Shown here: piece after piece, positions 1 through 14,356 of the stretch
How positions within the stretch are numbered: position 1 is the stretch's first letter
Layout: each line of letters starts with the position of its first letter
Assembly: GCA_037102815.1 (NCBI GenBank)
Contig: BTPP01000014.1
Span: forward strand, 1-64,000
Direction of reading: 5' to 3'
Source of the DNA: Neurospora intermedia
Taxonomy: Eukaryota; Ascomycota; Sordariomycetes; Sordariales; Sordariaceae
Length of the DNA: 64,000 bases
Made by a program: the position numbers and the translations under genes
Notes under the pieces: generated by a model
What the model saw: only the letters and a program-made list of their open reading frames with translations
What the model was told of the DNA's origin: nothing
The model's database searches: none

Positions 1-426
1 TTTTCTGTACAACATACTAAAACTGAAGAGGGTGCCAAAAAAAGCAAAATTTCTTGTAGATTGAGAATTGAACAAAGAATTTTAGATCCAACTACTAATG
101 ACAGTTATTTTGATATTTTAAATCAAATATGTTTATTCTTAAATTGTAAATTGTTAACCAAAACACAGAAATCTACAAATAATACATACTATACTTTAAC
201 AGCATCTAGTAAAGTATCTTTAGATATTATTATTAACTATTTTAATAAATATCCTTTATTTTCAAGTAAATATTTAGATTATAAAGATTGAGAAAAAGTT
301 GCCTATTTAATTATTAATAATCAACATTTAACAGAAGGAGGGATAAACACTGTAGAACTTGTTAGAAGTCGAATGAATACAAAAAGAACTGACTTCAAAT
401 GAGATCATTTGAATGGTCTATATTAG
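1..426 (+). CDS. LAGLIDADG homing endonuclease, 3' part, in a cox1 group I intron
   Basis: The frame is open from base 1 and stops at TAG 424-426 when TGA (289-291) is read as Trp. It starts outside the window. What is seen is the C-terminal half of a LAGLIDADG protein: the block YFNKYPLFSSKYLDYKDW, then the typical tail with HLTEGG and SRMNTKR. Proteins of this family cut intronless alleles to spread their intron and sometimes act as maturases. The acidic LAGLIDADG helix itself is upstream of the window, so activity cannot be judged. Confidence 0.85.
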
Positions 427-853
427 ATACTCAAACTACTTAAAAACTTTTTTTTCTCTAAAACAAGGGAATGCCGTTAGAAAGTGTAAATTTTCTAATT
501 ATGACTTCGCTATATGCATGGAATCTCTCGAAATTGGATTAATTTATCCAGTCAACAGATATATAGACACCTAGTTGGGCTAATTACATTAGGTAGCTGC
601 CATAAAGTTAGTAAATAACTGAACTAGTAGTAAAACTTATATATACATGGGAGGGTTATGCAGGAAAATAATTTACTTACAAGTAAGATCCTCAGAGACT
701 ACACGCGAAGCTCCATTAGAGCCGCAAGGCGTCTGATGGATGAAGATATAGTCCAAACCGGGTAGGAAACTACTTCTTGAATCATTGGCTATTAAAATAA
801 TTTTTAAAAGCTAGTGGTAATAGGTTTAGTACTTGGTACTAAATGGATTAATG
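427..853 (+). other. 3' part of a cox1 group I intron (ribozyme core)
   Basis: This non-coding tail joins the endonuclease ORF to the next cox1 exon. It carries a group I P7 pairing: TCAGAGACTACA at about 692-703 and GAAGATATAGTCC at about 742-754. A small hairpin of the AGAGCCGCAAGGCGTCT type is inserted in the loop between them (about 717-735). The exon resumes with a codon ending in A and then Phe-Pro-Arg-Leu-Asn-Asn of cox1. That puts the splice site just after ATG 851-853 and follows the rule that group I introns end in G. Confidence 0.7.
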
Positions 854-3331
<2,478 letters not shown>

Positions 3332-4145
3332 TTTTCTTGAACTTTTAACTTTCATCCAATTTTTAACTCATAAACTAACTTTAACACCACCAAAACCTCA
3401 CCTTTTTGTGACCTCAAATTTACAAGCATCTATTTGGAACTGACCTTCTAAATCTCGTATTACTGAAATATCTAAAGCCATCTGAATGAATATGATTAAG
3501 AAGTTTAAAATATTTATTTTTTTTGCTCTACCTACTATGTTAATAGTTAAAGGTATATATATTTGTTATGATCAGGAGATATGAACTCTGGTATTTTTTA
3601 CTCAAAATTTGGTAAAAAATTTCCCTTTTTTTGGCTTAAGATTATTTAATATGATTTGAGTAGAGTCCAATTTAGGAGTAGAAGCGTCCAATTTAGGAGT
3701 AGAAGCTCCTAAAGCTTCTTCAATATTTTTAGATCTTCATCTTTGAACCTTGATGTACCTATTTGGTAGTTTAGCTAGAATTTTTGGAGAACTATATTAT
3801 AGTGATTTTGAATTACCTGCGGGTGTAGGTGGTGAGTCTTGTGAAAAAAAAACACCATCTCCACGTGGACCTTTAACTTTATATAAAAAAGGTTCAGACT
3901 CAGGTGCATCAGGAGGTTCAGATTCACCTCCATCTGCAAAAGGAAATTCAGGTGCAAGCTCAGGTCCTAATCAAGACCGATTAGCACCAGAAACAGATTC
4001 AGAGGATGAAACAACACAAACAGATCAAGGTCCTAGATCCCGAGGTTATCGTAAAACAAGAACACGCTCAATGGTGCGTAGGCGTTGAATACGAGATAAA
4101 CCAGACTGAGTAGAAGGTTTATGAACAAGGTCTTCCACTGAAGGA

Positions 4146-4620
4146 GTGGAAAACTTAGATGCTACTAAGGCAAGTCAAACTAAGTCAGCTGCAGAAAACT
4201 TAGATGCTATTAAGGCAAGTCAAACACCTAAGTCAGCTGCAGAAAACTTAGATGCTGCTGCTATTAAGGCAAGTCAAACACCTAAGTCAGCTGCAGAAAA
4301 CTTAGATGCTGCTGCTATTAAGGCAAGTCAAACACCTAAGTCAGCTGCAGAAAACTTAGATGCTGCTAAGGGAAGTAAAAGTAAAAGTAAGTCAGCTGTA
4401 AAAAAAGCTGCCAAAGCTGCCAAAAAATTAGCTGCCGAAAACTTAGATGCTATTAAGGCAAGTCAAACACCTAAGTCAGCTGCAGAAAACTTAGATGCTG
4501 CTGCTATTAAGGCAAGTCAAACACCTAAGTCAGCTGCAGAAAACTTAGATGCTGCTAAGGGAAGTCAAACTAAGTCAGCTCCAAAAAACTTAGCTCCTAT
4601 TACGGGAAGTCAAGCACCTA
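4146..4620 (+). repeat. coding tandem repeat, about 9 units of 48-57 bp
   Basis: Near-identical units each encode AENLDA(AA)[10 protein letters not shown] variants within the orphan ORF. One unit is interrupted by a Lys/Ala-rich insert ([18 protein letters not shown], about 4375-4432). All unit lengths are multiples of three, so the frame is kept. Confidence 0.9.
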
Positions 4621-5228
4621 AGGTTAAAGCTGCTTTGGCTGAGTTTTTGGGAATAGAAACTTCTCAATTGCAGACGACTGCAGTAGTTAGAGAACTAGCC
4701 ACTAAGTTGGAAGATGATCTTCCAGGATCTCTTGATTTTGCTGATCAGGAGAATGGAAACAAAATCATTTCGATGCTAAAACTTCGTGAATTCGCTCTAC
4801 AGGAAAACAATAGATATAGATCTACGATTTATAAATCTTTAGGTCAGTTTATGGATCCGGAAAGCCATAAAAATTTAAAGGAGATCCTAGATAAACTCGA
4901 GGAATCCAAGAATTTACTTATGACAGAAGGTCAAAAACATAATAATACATTTGACAGAAATAGTCAGCAAAATACTGCTTATAATTTTAAAGGTGATATG
5001 AAAAAATATCTCGAGCTTCAAAATAAAGTTCAACATAGTCAAATGAAAAACTTTAAATTAGCGGAATCTATTATACAGAAAAATATCCAGCGTGAGTATA
5101 AATGTAAAGAACTTAAAGATTTCCTCCACCAAGAATTTCCAACTTCTTGTAGAGATTTCAATGACCAAGAAATGAAATTAAAGAAATACTTTCTAAATGC
5201 ATTTAATCAGGCTAAAACTAAAAATTAG

Positions 5229-5804
5229 ATCGAAAAAAAAATTCCTTCCTTCCCCCCTGCAGTACTGCAGGGCGGGGGTAAAATAACCTAGCCGCATTAA
5301 ATCAAATCCAATCCCATCCCATCCCATCCCTCCCTAACCAGCCGCAATAAAATTTCAAATTATTTAGTAGACATTTAGAGGACTGGAGAGTTAGGAAACA
5401 AGAGGAAAGAACAGTAGCCCCTGCCCAGCCAGGAGACACTAGGAACGTATGGAAAACCTAGAAACGTAGTAATATGAACACAATCTATATGGGGTAAGCT
5501 TGCGCCCCTCACCTTAAATATTTAGTCTATATACCCGACTTAAGAAAGCTTATTTTTTAATATAGGGCTAGACTTAAGTAAGGCTTGGTTTTTTTATGCC
5601 TTACTTCGTAGGAGAAATGGAATATACGGGTAGCTTAAATTTTAAGCTTAATCAACCTAGTATGTAAACATATACTACTACGGGTATAAACTCTTCCCCC
5701 CTCGTATCCCCCCTTTAATCCCCTTTAATCCCCTTCCCCCCTGCAGTACTGCAGGGCGGGGGAGGGGGATAAGGGGGGGGATTAGGGATAAGAGTATTAT
5801 ACAT
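5229..5804 (+). other. spacer with PstI-type palindromes, no gene seen
   Basis: It holds two copies of the CTGCAGTACTGCAG palindrome (about 5257 and 5741) with C- and G-rich flanks. A stretch of short AT-rich direct repeats around AAGCTT lies between them (5490-5690). I see no ORF or RNA gene. Confidence 0.7.
5251..5276 (+). repeat. PstI palindrome family (representative copy)
   Basis: The core CTGCAGTACTGCAG is flanked by C runs on the left and G runs on the right, often with GCC or GGC beside the core. I count about 60 copies in the window, all in spacers or intron loops, densest at 26000-26850, 32280-33460, 36050-41180 and 47050-51060. Variants with one central change are at about 12321 and 24387. 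Some sit inside a second pair of arms (TTTTTAGC/GCTAAAAA or CCCCATC/GATGGGG). The same core is known from Neurospora mitochondrial DNA. Confidence 0.95.
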
Positions 5805-5875
5805 TTCTCATTAGCTCAAAGGAAGAGCAGGATACTTCTAATATTCCGATTTTAGTTCGAATCTAAAATGAGAAT
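5805..5875 (+). tRNA. trnR(ucu): tRNA-Arg (TCT)
   Basis: The acceptor stem TTCTCAT/ATGAGAA is perfect. The D arm GCTC/GAGC and anticodon loop CTTCTAA place TCT at 34-36, and the T loop is TTCGAAT. It lies 255 nt upstream of nad1 and reads AGR codons. Confidence 0.92.
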
Positions 5876-6129
5876 TAAGTGATTAATCATTAGATAGTAA
5901 AGTCAATGATTCTTTACGAATACTACTTTAAATTTTAAAGTTTTAATATTTTATATTTTGGCACACACAATTCAATTTTTTGGCCTAGATTGCTTAATAA
6001 TAAATCAATTCCAATTATTAAAAGATTCGAGGGCCCGTGGGGCCTTGAATCAACCCCGGAGGGGGGTCGATTCTTCATCTCGATCTTCTTCTTCTGCTTC
6101 TTCATCATTTAATCTAATTTTTTTTTTTT

Positions 6130-7245
6130 ATGTTTTATTCCCTAACAATAATCTCGATTTTAGAAGTTCTTTTGGTATTAGTTCCCTCTTTATTAGCAGT
6201 AGCTTATGTGACAGTAGCGGAAAGAAAAACTATGGCAAGTATGCAAAGAAGATTGGGTCCGAATGCCGTAGGTTACCTAGGACTTTTGCAAGCATTTGCT
6301 GATGCTTTGAAACTTTTACTAAAAGAATATGTAGCACTTACACAAGCTAATATGACATTATTCTTTTTAGGTCCTGTTATTACATTAATTTTTTCTCTTT
6401 TAGGTTACGCAGTAATACCTTATGGACCGTCATTGGTTATTCAGGATGTGAATTTAGGTATATTATATATGTTGGCTGTTTCTTCTCTAGCGACCTACGG
6501 AATACTTTTAGCTGGATGAAGTGCTAATAGTAAATATGCTTTTTTAGGGTCATTAAGAAGTGCAGCCCAATTAATTAGTTATGAGTTAGTCTTAAGTTCT
6601 GCGATACTTTTAGTTATTATGTTAACTGGAAGTTTTAATCTTGGTGTGAATACTGAATCTCAAAGGGCTGTTTTATTTGTATTACCTTTATTGCCTATAT
6701 TTATTATATTTTTTATTGGATCGATTGCGGAAACTAACAGGGCCCCCTTTGATTTAGCTGAGGCAGAATCAGAATTAGTTAGTGGTTTTATGACAGAACA
6801 TGCAGCAGTAGTCTTTGTATTCTTTTTCTTAGCCGAGTATGGTAGTATAGTTTTAATGTGTATACTTACAAGTATTTTGTTTCTAGGAGGTTATTTATTT
6901 ATAAATCTTAAAGATGTCTTTAATATTCTTGATTTTGTATATTCCAATTTATTTATATTTGAAATTAATTGAATGGTTTCTGAAAGATCTTATACAGAAG
7001 ATTTCTTTAACAATTATAAATCCATATTAGAAGGATGGCTATATGGATGAATTATAGGATTAAAAAGCTCTATAATGATATTTATTTTTATATTAGGGAG
7101 AGCATCTTTCCCTAGAATACGTTATGATCAATTAATGGGTTTTTGTTGAACAGTTTTATTACCTATAATCTTTGCGTTAATAATCTTAGTGCCTTGTATT
7201 TTAGAAAGTTTTTACATTTTGCCATGAAATTTAAACCTTTTTTAA
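6130..7245 (+). CDS. nad1: NADH dehydrogenase subunit 1
   Basis: This 371-aa complex I membrane subunit forms part of the ubiquinone site. The N-terminus is MFYSLTIISILEVLLVLVPS. The family blocks AERKTMASMQRRLGPN, GLLQAFADALKLLLKE and AETNRAPFDLAEAESELVSG are all present, and about eight hydrophobic segments can be seen. The frame is uninterrupted from ATG 6130 to TAA 7243-7245 with TGA as Trp. No intron. An A/T-rich run precedes the start, and a palindromic GC patch lies at about 6030-6070 in the leader. It is about the length of other fungal nad1 proteins. Confidence 0.97.
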
Positions 7246-7265
7246 TCATGAAGGGTAATGGCGTT

Positions 7266-7450
7266 CTTAATAAAAAATAATAATAATACCTGCCAGCATA
7301 GATATTATTGAAAAAATATTAGTTCCACCGGTTAATTCATAGTTAATGGTGTAGTCTTTTCGTGTGCTATTAGTAAATAATGAAGAAAGAATTCTTAATG
7401 TTTTTATTTGCTTTATTAATAATTCCTATTATAGGAATATTTATTATATG
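7266..7450 (+). promoter_or_regulatory. nad4 leader and start region, copied at 63264-63448
   Basis: These 185 bp cover the nad1-nad4 spacer and the first 24 codons of nad4. A copy of equal length with few changes lies at 63264-63448. Such an exact leader probably carries processing or translation signals. No promoter motif is claimed. Confidence 0.6.
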
Positions 7451-10400
7451 ATCTACACAGTTTTATTCTAAAATGTATCAATATCCTTTTTATTATATGC
7501 CTTATCCTTTTAAAAAAGTGGTTATAACAGAAGGAGCAAATTCTTGTATGTTGAAAGATGGATCTTGATCACAAGTTGTATTGACAGATAGTGATGATAT
7601 GTTCATACAAAACGAAACTGCCCCTAAAGTAGTTGCATTTATAATTTCTATATTGAATTTAATGGTATCATTATTAGTATATATACTATTTGATTTTAGT
7701 AATAACCAATTTCAATTTATACAAGAACACTATGATTTGAGTTTTTATGATATATATTTAGGTGTGGATGGTATTTCAATATATTTTGTTTTATTAACTA
7801 CAATAATAATACCTATAGCTTTAATGTCGAATTGAAATTCGATAACAAACAATGTAAAATCATACTTAATCATAATGTTATTATTGGAAACTTTGTTATT
7901 AGCAGTCTTTTTAGTCTTAGATATACTATTATTTTATATATTTTTTGAAAGTATATTGCCTCCATTATTTATATTAATCGGTTTATTTGGATCAAGTAAT
8001 AAAGTAAGAGCTAGTTTTTATATTTTTTTATATACATTTATCCTTAAGTGTAAAAGAGCCAAACACCGGGTAAGCCCTAAAGCTCTAGTAACCAAGGTTG
8101 TTAAGGAAACTTTACAACTGGCCTGATTAATGCCTCAGGGTATGGTAAAATCACTAGTTTTCATACATGAAAAGCTACTTTTAGTAGTAGATATATGGGT
8201 GATCGCGGATCTAAATCATCCTTTTAAAGCTCAATGTAAAAAAGCAGCTGCTAAGGGTGTAAAAGAGCAACGAGTAGACGGTTCTTTGAGTTCCACTCCC
8301 CCCCTACAAGTAGGGGGTTTGCGAAGAATGGAGCTCATAAGGTGTACTCTAGTCGCTGGGAAACCAGTTTTAGGGAGAAAAATTCATTATTGTCCTAGGG
8401 GTCCGGCACCTTCAAATCGAGTGAAGGTGCCAGGAGATTATATTATAATTACGCATAATAGATTCATACACTCCCAGAAGTCCACTCAAAGAGTGGATCC
8501 TTGATTTGTAACAGGATTTATAGATGCTGAGGGGTGTTTTATGATAGGGTTAACAAAAAGTGAAAAATATAGAATGGGTTATCAAGTAACAGCGATATTT
8601 AAAATTAGTTTACATAGCAAAGATTATGATTTACTATGTCAAATTAGAAATTATTTTGGTGTAGGTATAATTATTAAACATGGGGAAACTACATTACAAT
8701 ATCTGGTTAGGTCAATAAAAGATTTAGATGTCATTATATCTCATTTTGATGCATATCCATTGATTAGTCAAAAATGATCTGATTATAAACTTTTTAAAGA
8801 AGCAGTTGCATTAATTAAAAATAAAGAACATATAACTAAAGAAGGATTTAAAAAGATTCTTTCTTTAAAAGCTTCTATTAATTTAGGTTTATCAGATGAA
8901 TTGCAATTAGTTTTTCCTAATATTACACCAGTAGCTAGACCTTTACCTGTGCTCAGCGAGAAAAAAAAGATTAAAAACTTTAATTATATAGCAGGTTTAA
9001 CTAGTGGTGATGGGTGTTTTTTTATCTCTATCCGTAATTCTTCTTATACTAAATCAGGAAAATCTGTGGTATTAAAATTTCAAATTGTTCAAAATAGTAG
9101 AGATGTCGAATTAATCCAAACGTTAGTATCTACTCTTGGATGCGGTAGAGTAGAGTTATGTTTAAAGCAATCTGCTGCATATTATGTTGTAACTAAATAC
9201 GAAGATATTCTGAAAAAATTCATCCCACTTTTTGACAATCATCCTATTAAAGGTGTAAGAGCTTTAGATTATTCAGATTTTAAAAAAGTAGTTCTTTTAA
9301 TGAAGAATAAATCTCATTTAACTGAAGAAGGTCTAATTGAAATCCAATCTATCAAATCAAATATGAATCGAAACCGTGCAAATTAGCTAATGATAGCTAG
9401 TAATTATATAATATAATAGGCTGCCGGTTAGCCGGTATGAATTAAAGTAACCCCTAAATTAAAGATAACACATTTATTATGTGAACGTATTGGGATCCTT
9501 ATTTTTATTACTGTCTATTTTAACTATGTCTTCAATAATGGGAACAACTTATTTTGACGCATTATTAAAAAGTAACTTTGATTATACTATTCAAATATTT
9601 TTATTCTGTGGTATATTTATAGCTTTTGCTGTTAAAACTCCAACTATTTTTTTAAATAATTGGTTATTGAAAGCTCACGTAGAATCACCTTTAGGTGGTA
9701 GTATAGTACTAGCAGGTATCGTTTTAAAATTAAGTTTATATGGAATATTTAGATTAATTTTACCTTTATTGCCTAAAGCTTCCTTAAATTATACTTATAT
9801 AATATTTGTCATAGGTGTAATTACTATAATATATGCTAGTTTTAGTACATTAAGAACTACAGATATAAAAGAATTGATTGCATACAGTTCAGTGTCTCAT
9901 GCTGCAGTATATCTAATAGGAGTATTTAGTAATACAATCCAAGGAATTGAAGGTGGTATACTCTTAGGTTTAGCACATGGCTTTACAAGCCCCGCTTTAT
10001 TCTTTATTGTAGGAGGTGTGTTATATGATCGTTCCGGAACTCGCTTAATTCATTATTACAAAGGAATTGCTCAAATGGCACCTTTACTTTCTCTGCTTTT
10101 CTTTATCTTCTCCTTGGCTAATTGTGGAGTACCCCTTACATTAAATTTTGTAGGTGAATTTATGTCATTATATGGAGTATTTGAAAGATTACCCCTATTA
10201 GGTCTGCTGGCTAGTTCTTCAATTGTATTTTCCGCTGCGTATAGTATTTTCTTATTTAACAGGGTAGCTTTTGGAGGAAGCTTTTCGAAATTCTTCGAAA
10301 ATAGTATTATCGATTTAACTAAAAGAGAATTCTATGCACTAATTTTTTTAGGAGTATTAGTAGTATTCTTAGGTATTTATCCATCTATTATATTAGATGG

Positions 10401-10461
10401 TCTTCATTACAATGTATCTAGTTTAATTTACAGTTACGGCTGTAAATTTTGCCTTGGCTAA
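7380..10461 (+). CDS. nad4: NADH dehydrogenase subunit 4 (two exons)
   Basis: This is a proton-pumping antiporter-like subunit of complex I. Exons are 7380-8037 and 9488-10461. The first ATG (7380) gives MKKEFLMFLFALLIIPIIG; ATG 7398 is the other possible start. Conserved features include the essential Glu in FFESILPPLFILIG, the Lys/His segment KAHVESPLGGSIVLAGIVLKL and the block LAHGFTSPALFF. The splice sites were set so that YTLLGSLF is restored and the intron ends in G (9487). Many TGA codons are Trp. The C-terminal YSYGCKFCLG differs from the usual ending and may be a local change. Confidence 0.95.
8038..9386 (+). CDS. LAGLIDADG homing endonuclease in the nad4 intron
   Basis: The frame is read in phase from nad4 exon 1 and stops at TAG 9384-9386. 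The first part translates through the group I core (GTAAAAGAGCAACGAGTAGA at about 8260 and GGTGTACTCTAG at about 8340). Two LAGLIDADG helices follow: VTGFIDAEGCF (about 8510) and AGLTSGDGCFF (about 8993). Each is followed by a standard endonuclease half ending in HIT(K/E)EG- and HLTEEG-type motifs. In the second motif Ser-Gly-Asp replaces the usual Asp-Ala-Asp, so one acidic position is kept. The intron spans 8038-9487. Confidence 0.86.
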
Positions 10462-10887
10462 TTCGGTAGCAATCAGGTAATGACTTTCCACTCGGCCCCC
10501 CCTCCAGCGAAGCTGGAGGGGGTAGCGAGTGGAAGCATTCATGAATGCAATAAATAATATAATTTCCCTCCCCCCCCTGCAGTACTGCAGGGGATTAGCT
10601 TGGAAACACTAAGACTGCTCCAGGATATTTCCACAACTTCGTTGTGGAAATTCTTTAACAGATCAACCATCGAGTCCAAGGTTGGAATCGATCCAAGGTC
10701 AAAAATAATTAGAAGTGTAAGTAAAGTCTACAAAGTTTAAACTAGCCTTTTATAAATTTTAATAACCAGAAGGTGAAAATCAATAGTAGACAGTTCGTTG
10801 AACAGTTGAATTCATTATAACCTTTCGTTATTAAATTAACGTCAATGCTTGGTAGTATTACAATACAAATATCTAAAAATTTAACCG
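10462..10887 (+). other. spacer with hairpins and a copied atp8 leader
   Basis: It holds a CCTCCAGC/GCTGGAGG hairpin (about 10495-10525), a PstI palindrome (about 10577) and, at 10808-10865, the copied atp8 leader described separately. No coding sequence is seen before ATG 10888. Confidence 0.7.
10808..10865 (+). repeat. 58-bp copy of the atp8 upstream leader
   Basis: These 58 bases are identical to 19381-19438. In both places a start codon follows after 21-22 nt: ATG 10888 of the orphan ORF here, ATG 19460 of atp8 there. The direction of copying is inferred from atp8 being the core gene. Confidence 0.9.
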
Positions 10888-11427
10888 ATGAACTCAATCT
10901 TACAAAAAACACAAATAATCTCGGAAGCTCATGTCCACACTGATGATATATTAGCTATATTGATGCATCAATTTAGCGATTTTAATCCTGCAGAAATCGT
11001 GGCTATTTTACCTTATCTTACTCTAGCTCTCGGCGGTACTTATTTCGCTACGACTGCTCTAGTCCTAATATTATTGGAGATACATCGTAGAGGTCGTGTT
11101 TCTGATGGAAATGTTAGTATAGATGGTCAACCTCTCAATCATCATTTAGTCGATGCTGTTAAGAAAGTAAATGATACTGTCTCGACTGCTACTGACTTGG
11201 TAGACAGAGCTACTTCAATAGTAGAAGGCGGTATCATAGGTCCTAATGAATTAAATAGAGTTAGGCATCTTTTTGATAATGCGGATGGTATCCGTAGAGA
11301 CCTATATGAAATAGGCCGTCTCACGGAAGGAGTTTCAAATATACATCTAGATGACTTTAGGACAGTAATGACAGACTTTTTTGATGCATTCGAGTCTTTT
11401 ATGGATATTATTAATGGATTCTGATAG
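10888..11427 (+). CDS. orphan 179-aa single-pass membrane ORF behind an atp8-type leader
   Basis: Not recognised. The frame is open from ATG 10888; TGA 11422 is read as Trp and TAG 11425-11427 ends it. Residues about 1-35 are polar. A single strong hydrophobic segment (AILPYLTLALGGTYFATTAL, about residues 39-64) is followed by the basic stop-transfer HRRGR. The remaining 110 residues are acidic and look helical (KKVNDTVSTATDLVDRATSI and similar). This suggests a membrane anchor with a soluble helical domain. Base composition is more GC-rich than in the core genes. Downstream come hairpins and debris, not an operon partner. Confidence 0.6.
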
Positions 11428-12579
11428 TTTTTAGAATCTATTTCTTTGTATAGCCTTCGCTATATCTAAGTATAGTAAGGCAAAAAAGCTCTCTGCGCAA
11501 ACCTCTAGGGGGTAGGTTATTACAGACCCTATAAAAATAACCTATCCCTCAGGGAGAGAGTATAGCACGAAATTTGGTTTTATTCTTTGCAGTGTCCTTA
11601 ATAAGTTCTAAGTAGTGTTACACATGTGAAATTAATTCCTTACAATCCAATCCATTGATTGTAATTTAAAAGATTTCACCAAAGGAAATACAAGTATGGG
11701 GGTCGGGTATTACTAAGATGAGCGGGGAGGGGCTCATTTTGCAGCACACAGTGTAGCATTCGGGACAGTGTTAGGAGTATTCGCTTCACATAGGACGTTA
11801 AGTTTGTTAATTATAACAAACAACTGCTTGTTGTCACAGCATGTCGCTGTGCTAACATCAAAAAGTCCAGCCTCTTGTCTGGCTGATGACTGATCCTTCC
11901 GAATCATCATCATCATCATTCCACGCGTTGCCTGGAGTCAGGTCGAGTTCGTTCGTCTTGGAGTCGGGCGTTGTATGTTCATAGTGTATGACTGGGGTGG
12001 GGACCCAGCCACACACTATGTCGAATCGGGGGACCCCGGCCCCCTTCGGGGCCGGGCCCTATGTAATTTGTTAGTGGGTGACGAACTCACTCTCCGCACC
12101 CCCCCGCAAACCTGCCCCCTGCAGTACTGCAGGGGAGTGGTGTAATAAGTGGTTAAAAACATTAACTTTTTTAACTTTTTTCGCTACCCCCTCCAGCTTC
12201 GCTGGAGGGGGGGAAGAACATTGAAACTACCTTATTATATCCCTCCACTCCACTGCAGTACTGCAGGGGGATGGAGGAATCTAACTTACTTACTTATTTA
12301 TTTATTTATATACAACCACTCCTGCAGCACTGCAGGAGTGTAATAACTACTTGATATAACTAACAATCCCTGCTATGTAAAAAGGCAAAGCGATTCTTTA
12401 GACATTTTTTAGAATATTCATATTAATTTCTTAAGATTCCACCACTCCGAGGGGGGTTGATTTTTAGAAGAATTAAGAGAATTCTAGTGGATTTTTATCT
12501 GATCAAGGATTAGCTAATTTCTTATATAAACTCAAACAACCACCTCCAAGGAATAAACAACTACAATTATACCCCCCTC
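11428..12579 (+). other. accessory spacer with a long open frame, hairpins and a partial nad4L-leader copy
   Basis: A 50-bp stretch (about 11700-11748) resembles the nad4L leader at 55720-55766. A frame with no stop runs from 11717 to 12145 (142 codons, one TGA as Trp) but has no ATG near its beginning. It includes a His/Ile run from a TCA repeat and reads through GC hairpins near its end. It is probably debris, not a gene. PstI palindromes lie at about 12119, 12253 and 12321 (variant), and a CCTCCAGC hairpin at about 12186. Confidence 0.5.
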
Positions 12580-12822
12580 ATGCAGAAAATAATAATAGGA
12601 ACTGTTGTAGGTTTAACACAGTTTAGAATTAAAAGATTGCTTGCATATAGTACAATCTCTCATCTAGTAATAATAGGAACTGTTGTAGGTTTAACACAGT
12701 TTAGAATTAAAAGATTGCTTGCATATAGTACAATCTCTCATCTAGGTTTTATTTTATTAGCTTTAAGTGTTTCCACACAAAGTGTGGAGTCCACACAAGC
12801 ATTTATATTTTGGGAGGAGTGA
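12580..12822 (+). pseudogene. nad2 internal fragment, partly in tandem
   Basis: This 80-codon frame consists of a copy of nad2 codons matching about 52425-52565. A 73-bp unit ([20 protein letters not shown] and on) appears twice in a row before the sequence runs on into the next nad2 codons and stops. Identity to nad2 is near complete, so the copying is recent. It keeps the small TCCACAC/GTGTGGA hairpin present in nad2. No function is expected. Confidence 0.85.
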
Positions 12823-14310
12823 AATTACAGGGAGATTAAAATAGTTTAATCTGTAAGAACATTAAGATGGCGATTCCACTCGGCCCCCCCTCCAGCGAAG
12901 CTGGAGGGGGTAGCGAGTGAAAGCTTTTAATAAAGTTGGATTGCCATGACCGCTTAGAGCGTTGGTCCCTATCTTCCTCAGTAGTTTACTGCTGAGGAAG
13001 GTAGAGCAGTCAGCAAAGAGGACGGACCGTAAAGCCATACATCGAGGGAATAGTAAACCCCAGCTACCCTACAGATTTTAATCTGTAGGGTAGCCTTATG
13101 GAATAGAGGAAAAAATTTTCCTAACGTAAATACCTTAATGCCTCCCAGGAGATAAGTATCATTGATGTTATCCTAGTACCTATTTTCACCTATAATCACT
13201 TGTCGCTGATAAGCTAGCGCAGGTGCGCTGGTGCCTTGACCCCGGATGGTCGTATTTTTCCTACTATTGACGAGGGTATTCAATATCTAGGAGAAATTTC
13301 GATTTCTCTAGGTAATATGAACCAGGCTTTGGCCCACTCCATTGGGTATTATCGGTTGAAAAGAGGTGTCAAAGATTCTCCTGATGTTTATCTCACCAGC
13401 CCCCTTCCCCCAACACCTTTCCCTGATATCCACTAATAAGTGGAAGTCCTTGGTTATCAACTCAATTTTGTTCGTAGCCTCTATTTTAAGATAAGCCACC
13501 CCGGAGGGGTGGAACTTATTGAGATTTTAGGAAAGGTAAAATTAGCAGTTAGCTGGATTCTCATGGAAGAAATCCGATCTTAGTTCTTTGTTGCAAGGAT
13601 TTCTAGTCTTAAAGACTTCTGTACTTCGCAACCCCCTCCTTTGCAATTAAGCAAAGGAGGGGGGTAGAAGGAGTTTTATGAGTATATTACTTGTTAAACC
13701 TCCTCAACACTAATTAGCGACCCCTATTCCTCGGGTCGCTGTAAAATTAGTGAACAGAAGCCTTTGAAGGCTCCTTTCAATATTAGAACAGTAATGTGGT
13801 TATCACCAATAATATGTAAGTCAATACCCGGAGACGGCTCTGGAAGATAGATTTGAGGTCTGTGGATTTTTATAAAAGAACGTTTGATAAAATAGACAAA
13901 GGAGGATTAATTATGGTTAAAGTTATTATACCGGACAATAACTAATTTTAATTTCATATTTTTCCTGTAAGTGTCGGTAACACTTACTAGAGCCGCAAGG
14001 CGTCTATTTTATTAAACCCCTTGTCTTTTTTAGGATCTTCAGATTTTGAGTTGAAGTTAATGAGAACTCGAAGGGGTTGACCTATGTATTATCGGAGTCA
14101 TGGTGCCACAGAACGATAGGGTCCCCACAACGACCCCACACACCTACGGTGTGTGGGCCGTTGTGGGGTCCCCCGATTTAGTTCGAGGAATTAGAAGGGA
14201 ACCAAAGGATCATATAAGTTGCAATTTATACATTTGATGTTGAAGATCGATGTAGAAATTGTATATGAAATTGAGACTTCGAGTATTAGGTCCGGATAAT
14301 ACTCTACTTT

Positions 14311-14356
14311 CCACTCGACCCCCCCTCCAGCGAAGCTGGAGGGGGTAGCGAGTGGG
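14311..14356 (+). repeat. CCTCCAGC hairpin family (representative copy)
   Basis: CCCCCTCCAGCGAAGCTGGA and its complement, usually flanked by CCACTC/GAGTGG or TCGCTACC/GGTAGCGA. Copies occur at about 10500, 12186, 12886, 14944, 26885, 35935, 53720, 53912, 54210, 54380, 57158, 57424 and 60378, in both orientations. Several copies are inside intron ORFs. Confidence 0.9.

Noticed and set aside
5958-6302. 114-aa ORF ahead of and overlapping nad1
   Set aside because: It overlaps nad1 in another frame and its N-terminal part is a Ser-rich low-complexity leader with a palindrome; nad1 explains the sequence.
11717-12145. 142-codon open frame following the partial nad4L leader
   Set aside because: It has no ATG near its beginning and runs through hairpins; kept only as a remark in the spacer entry.
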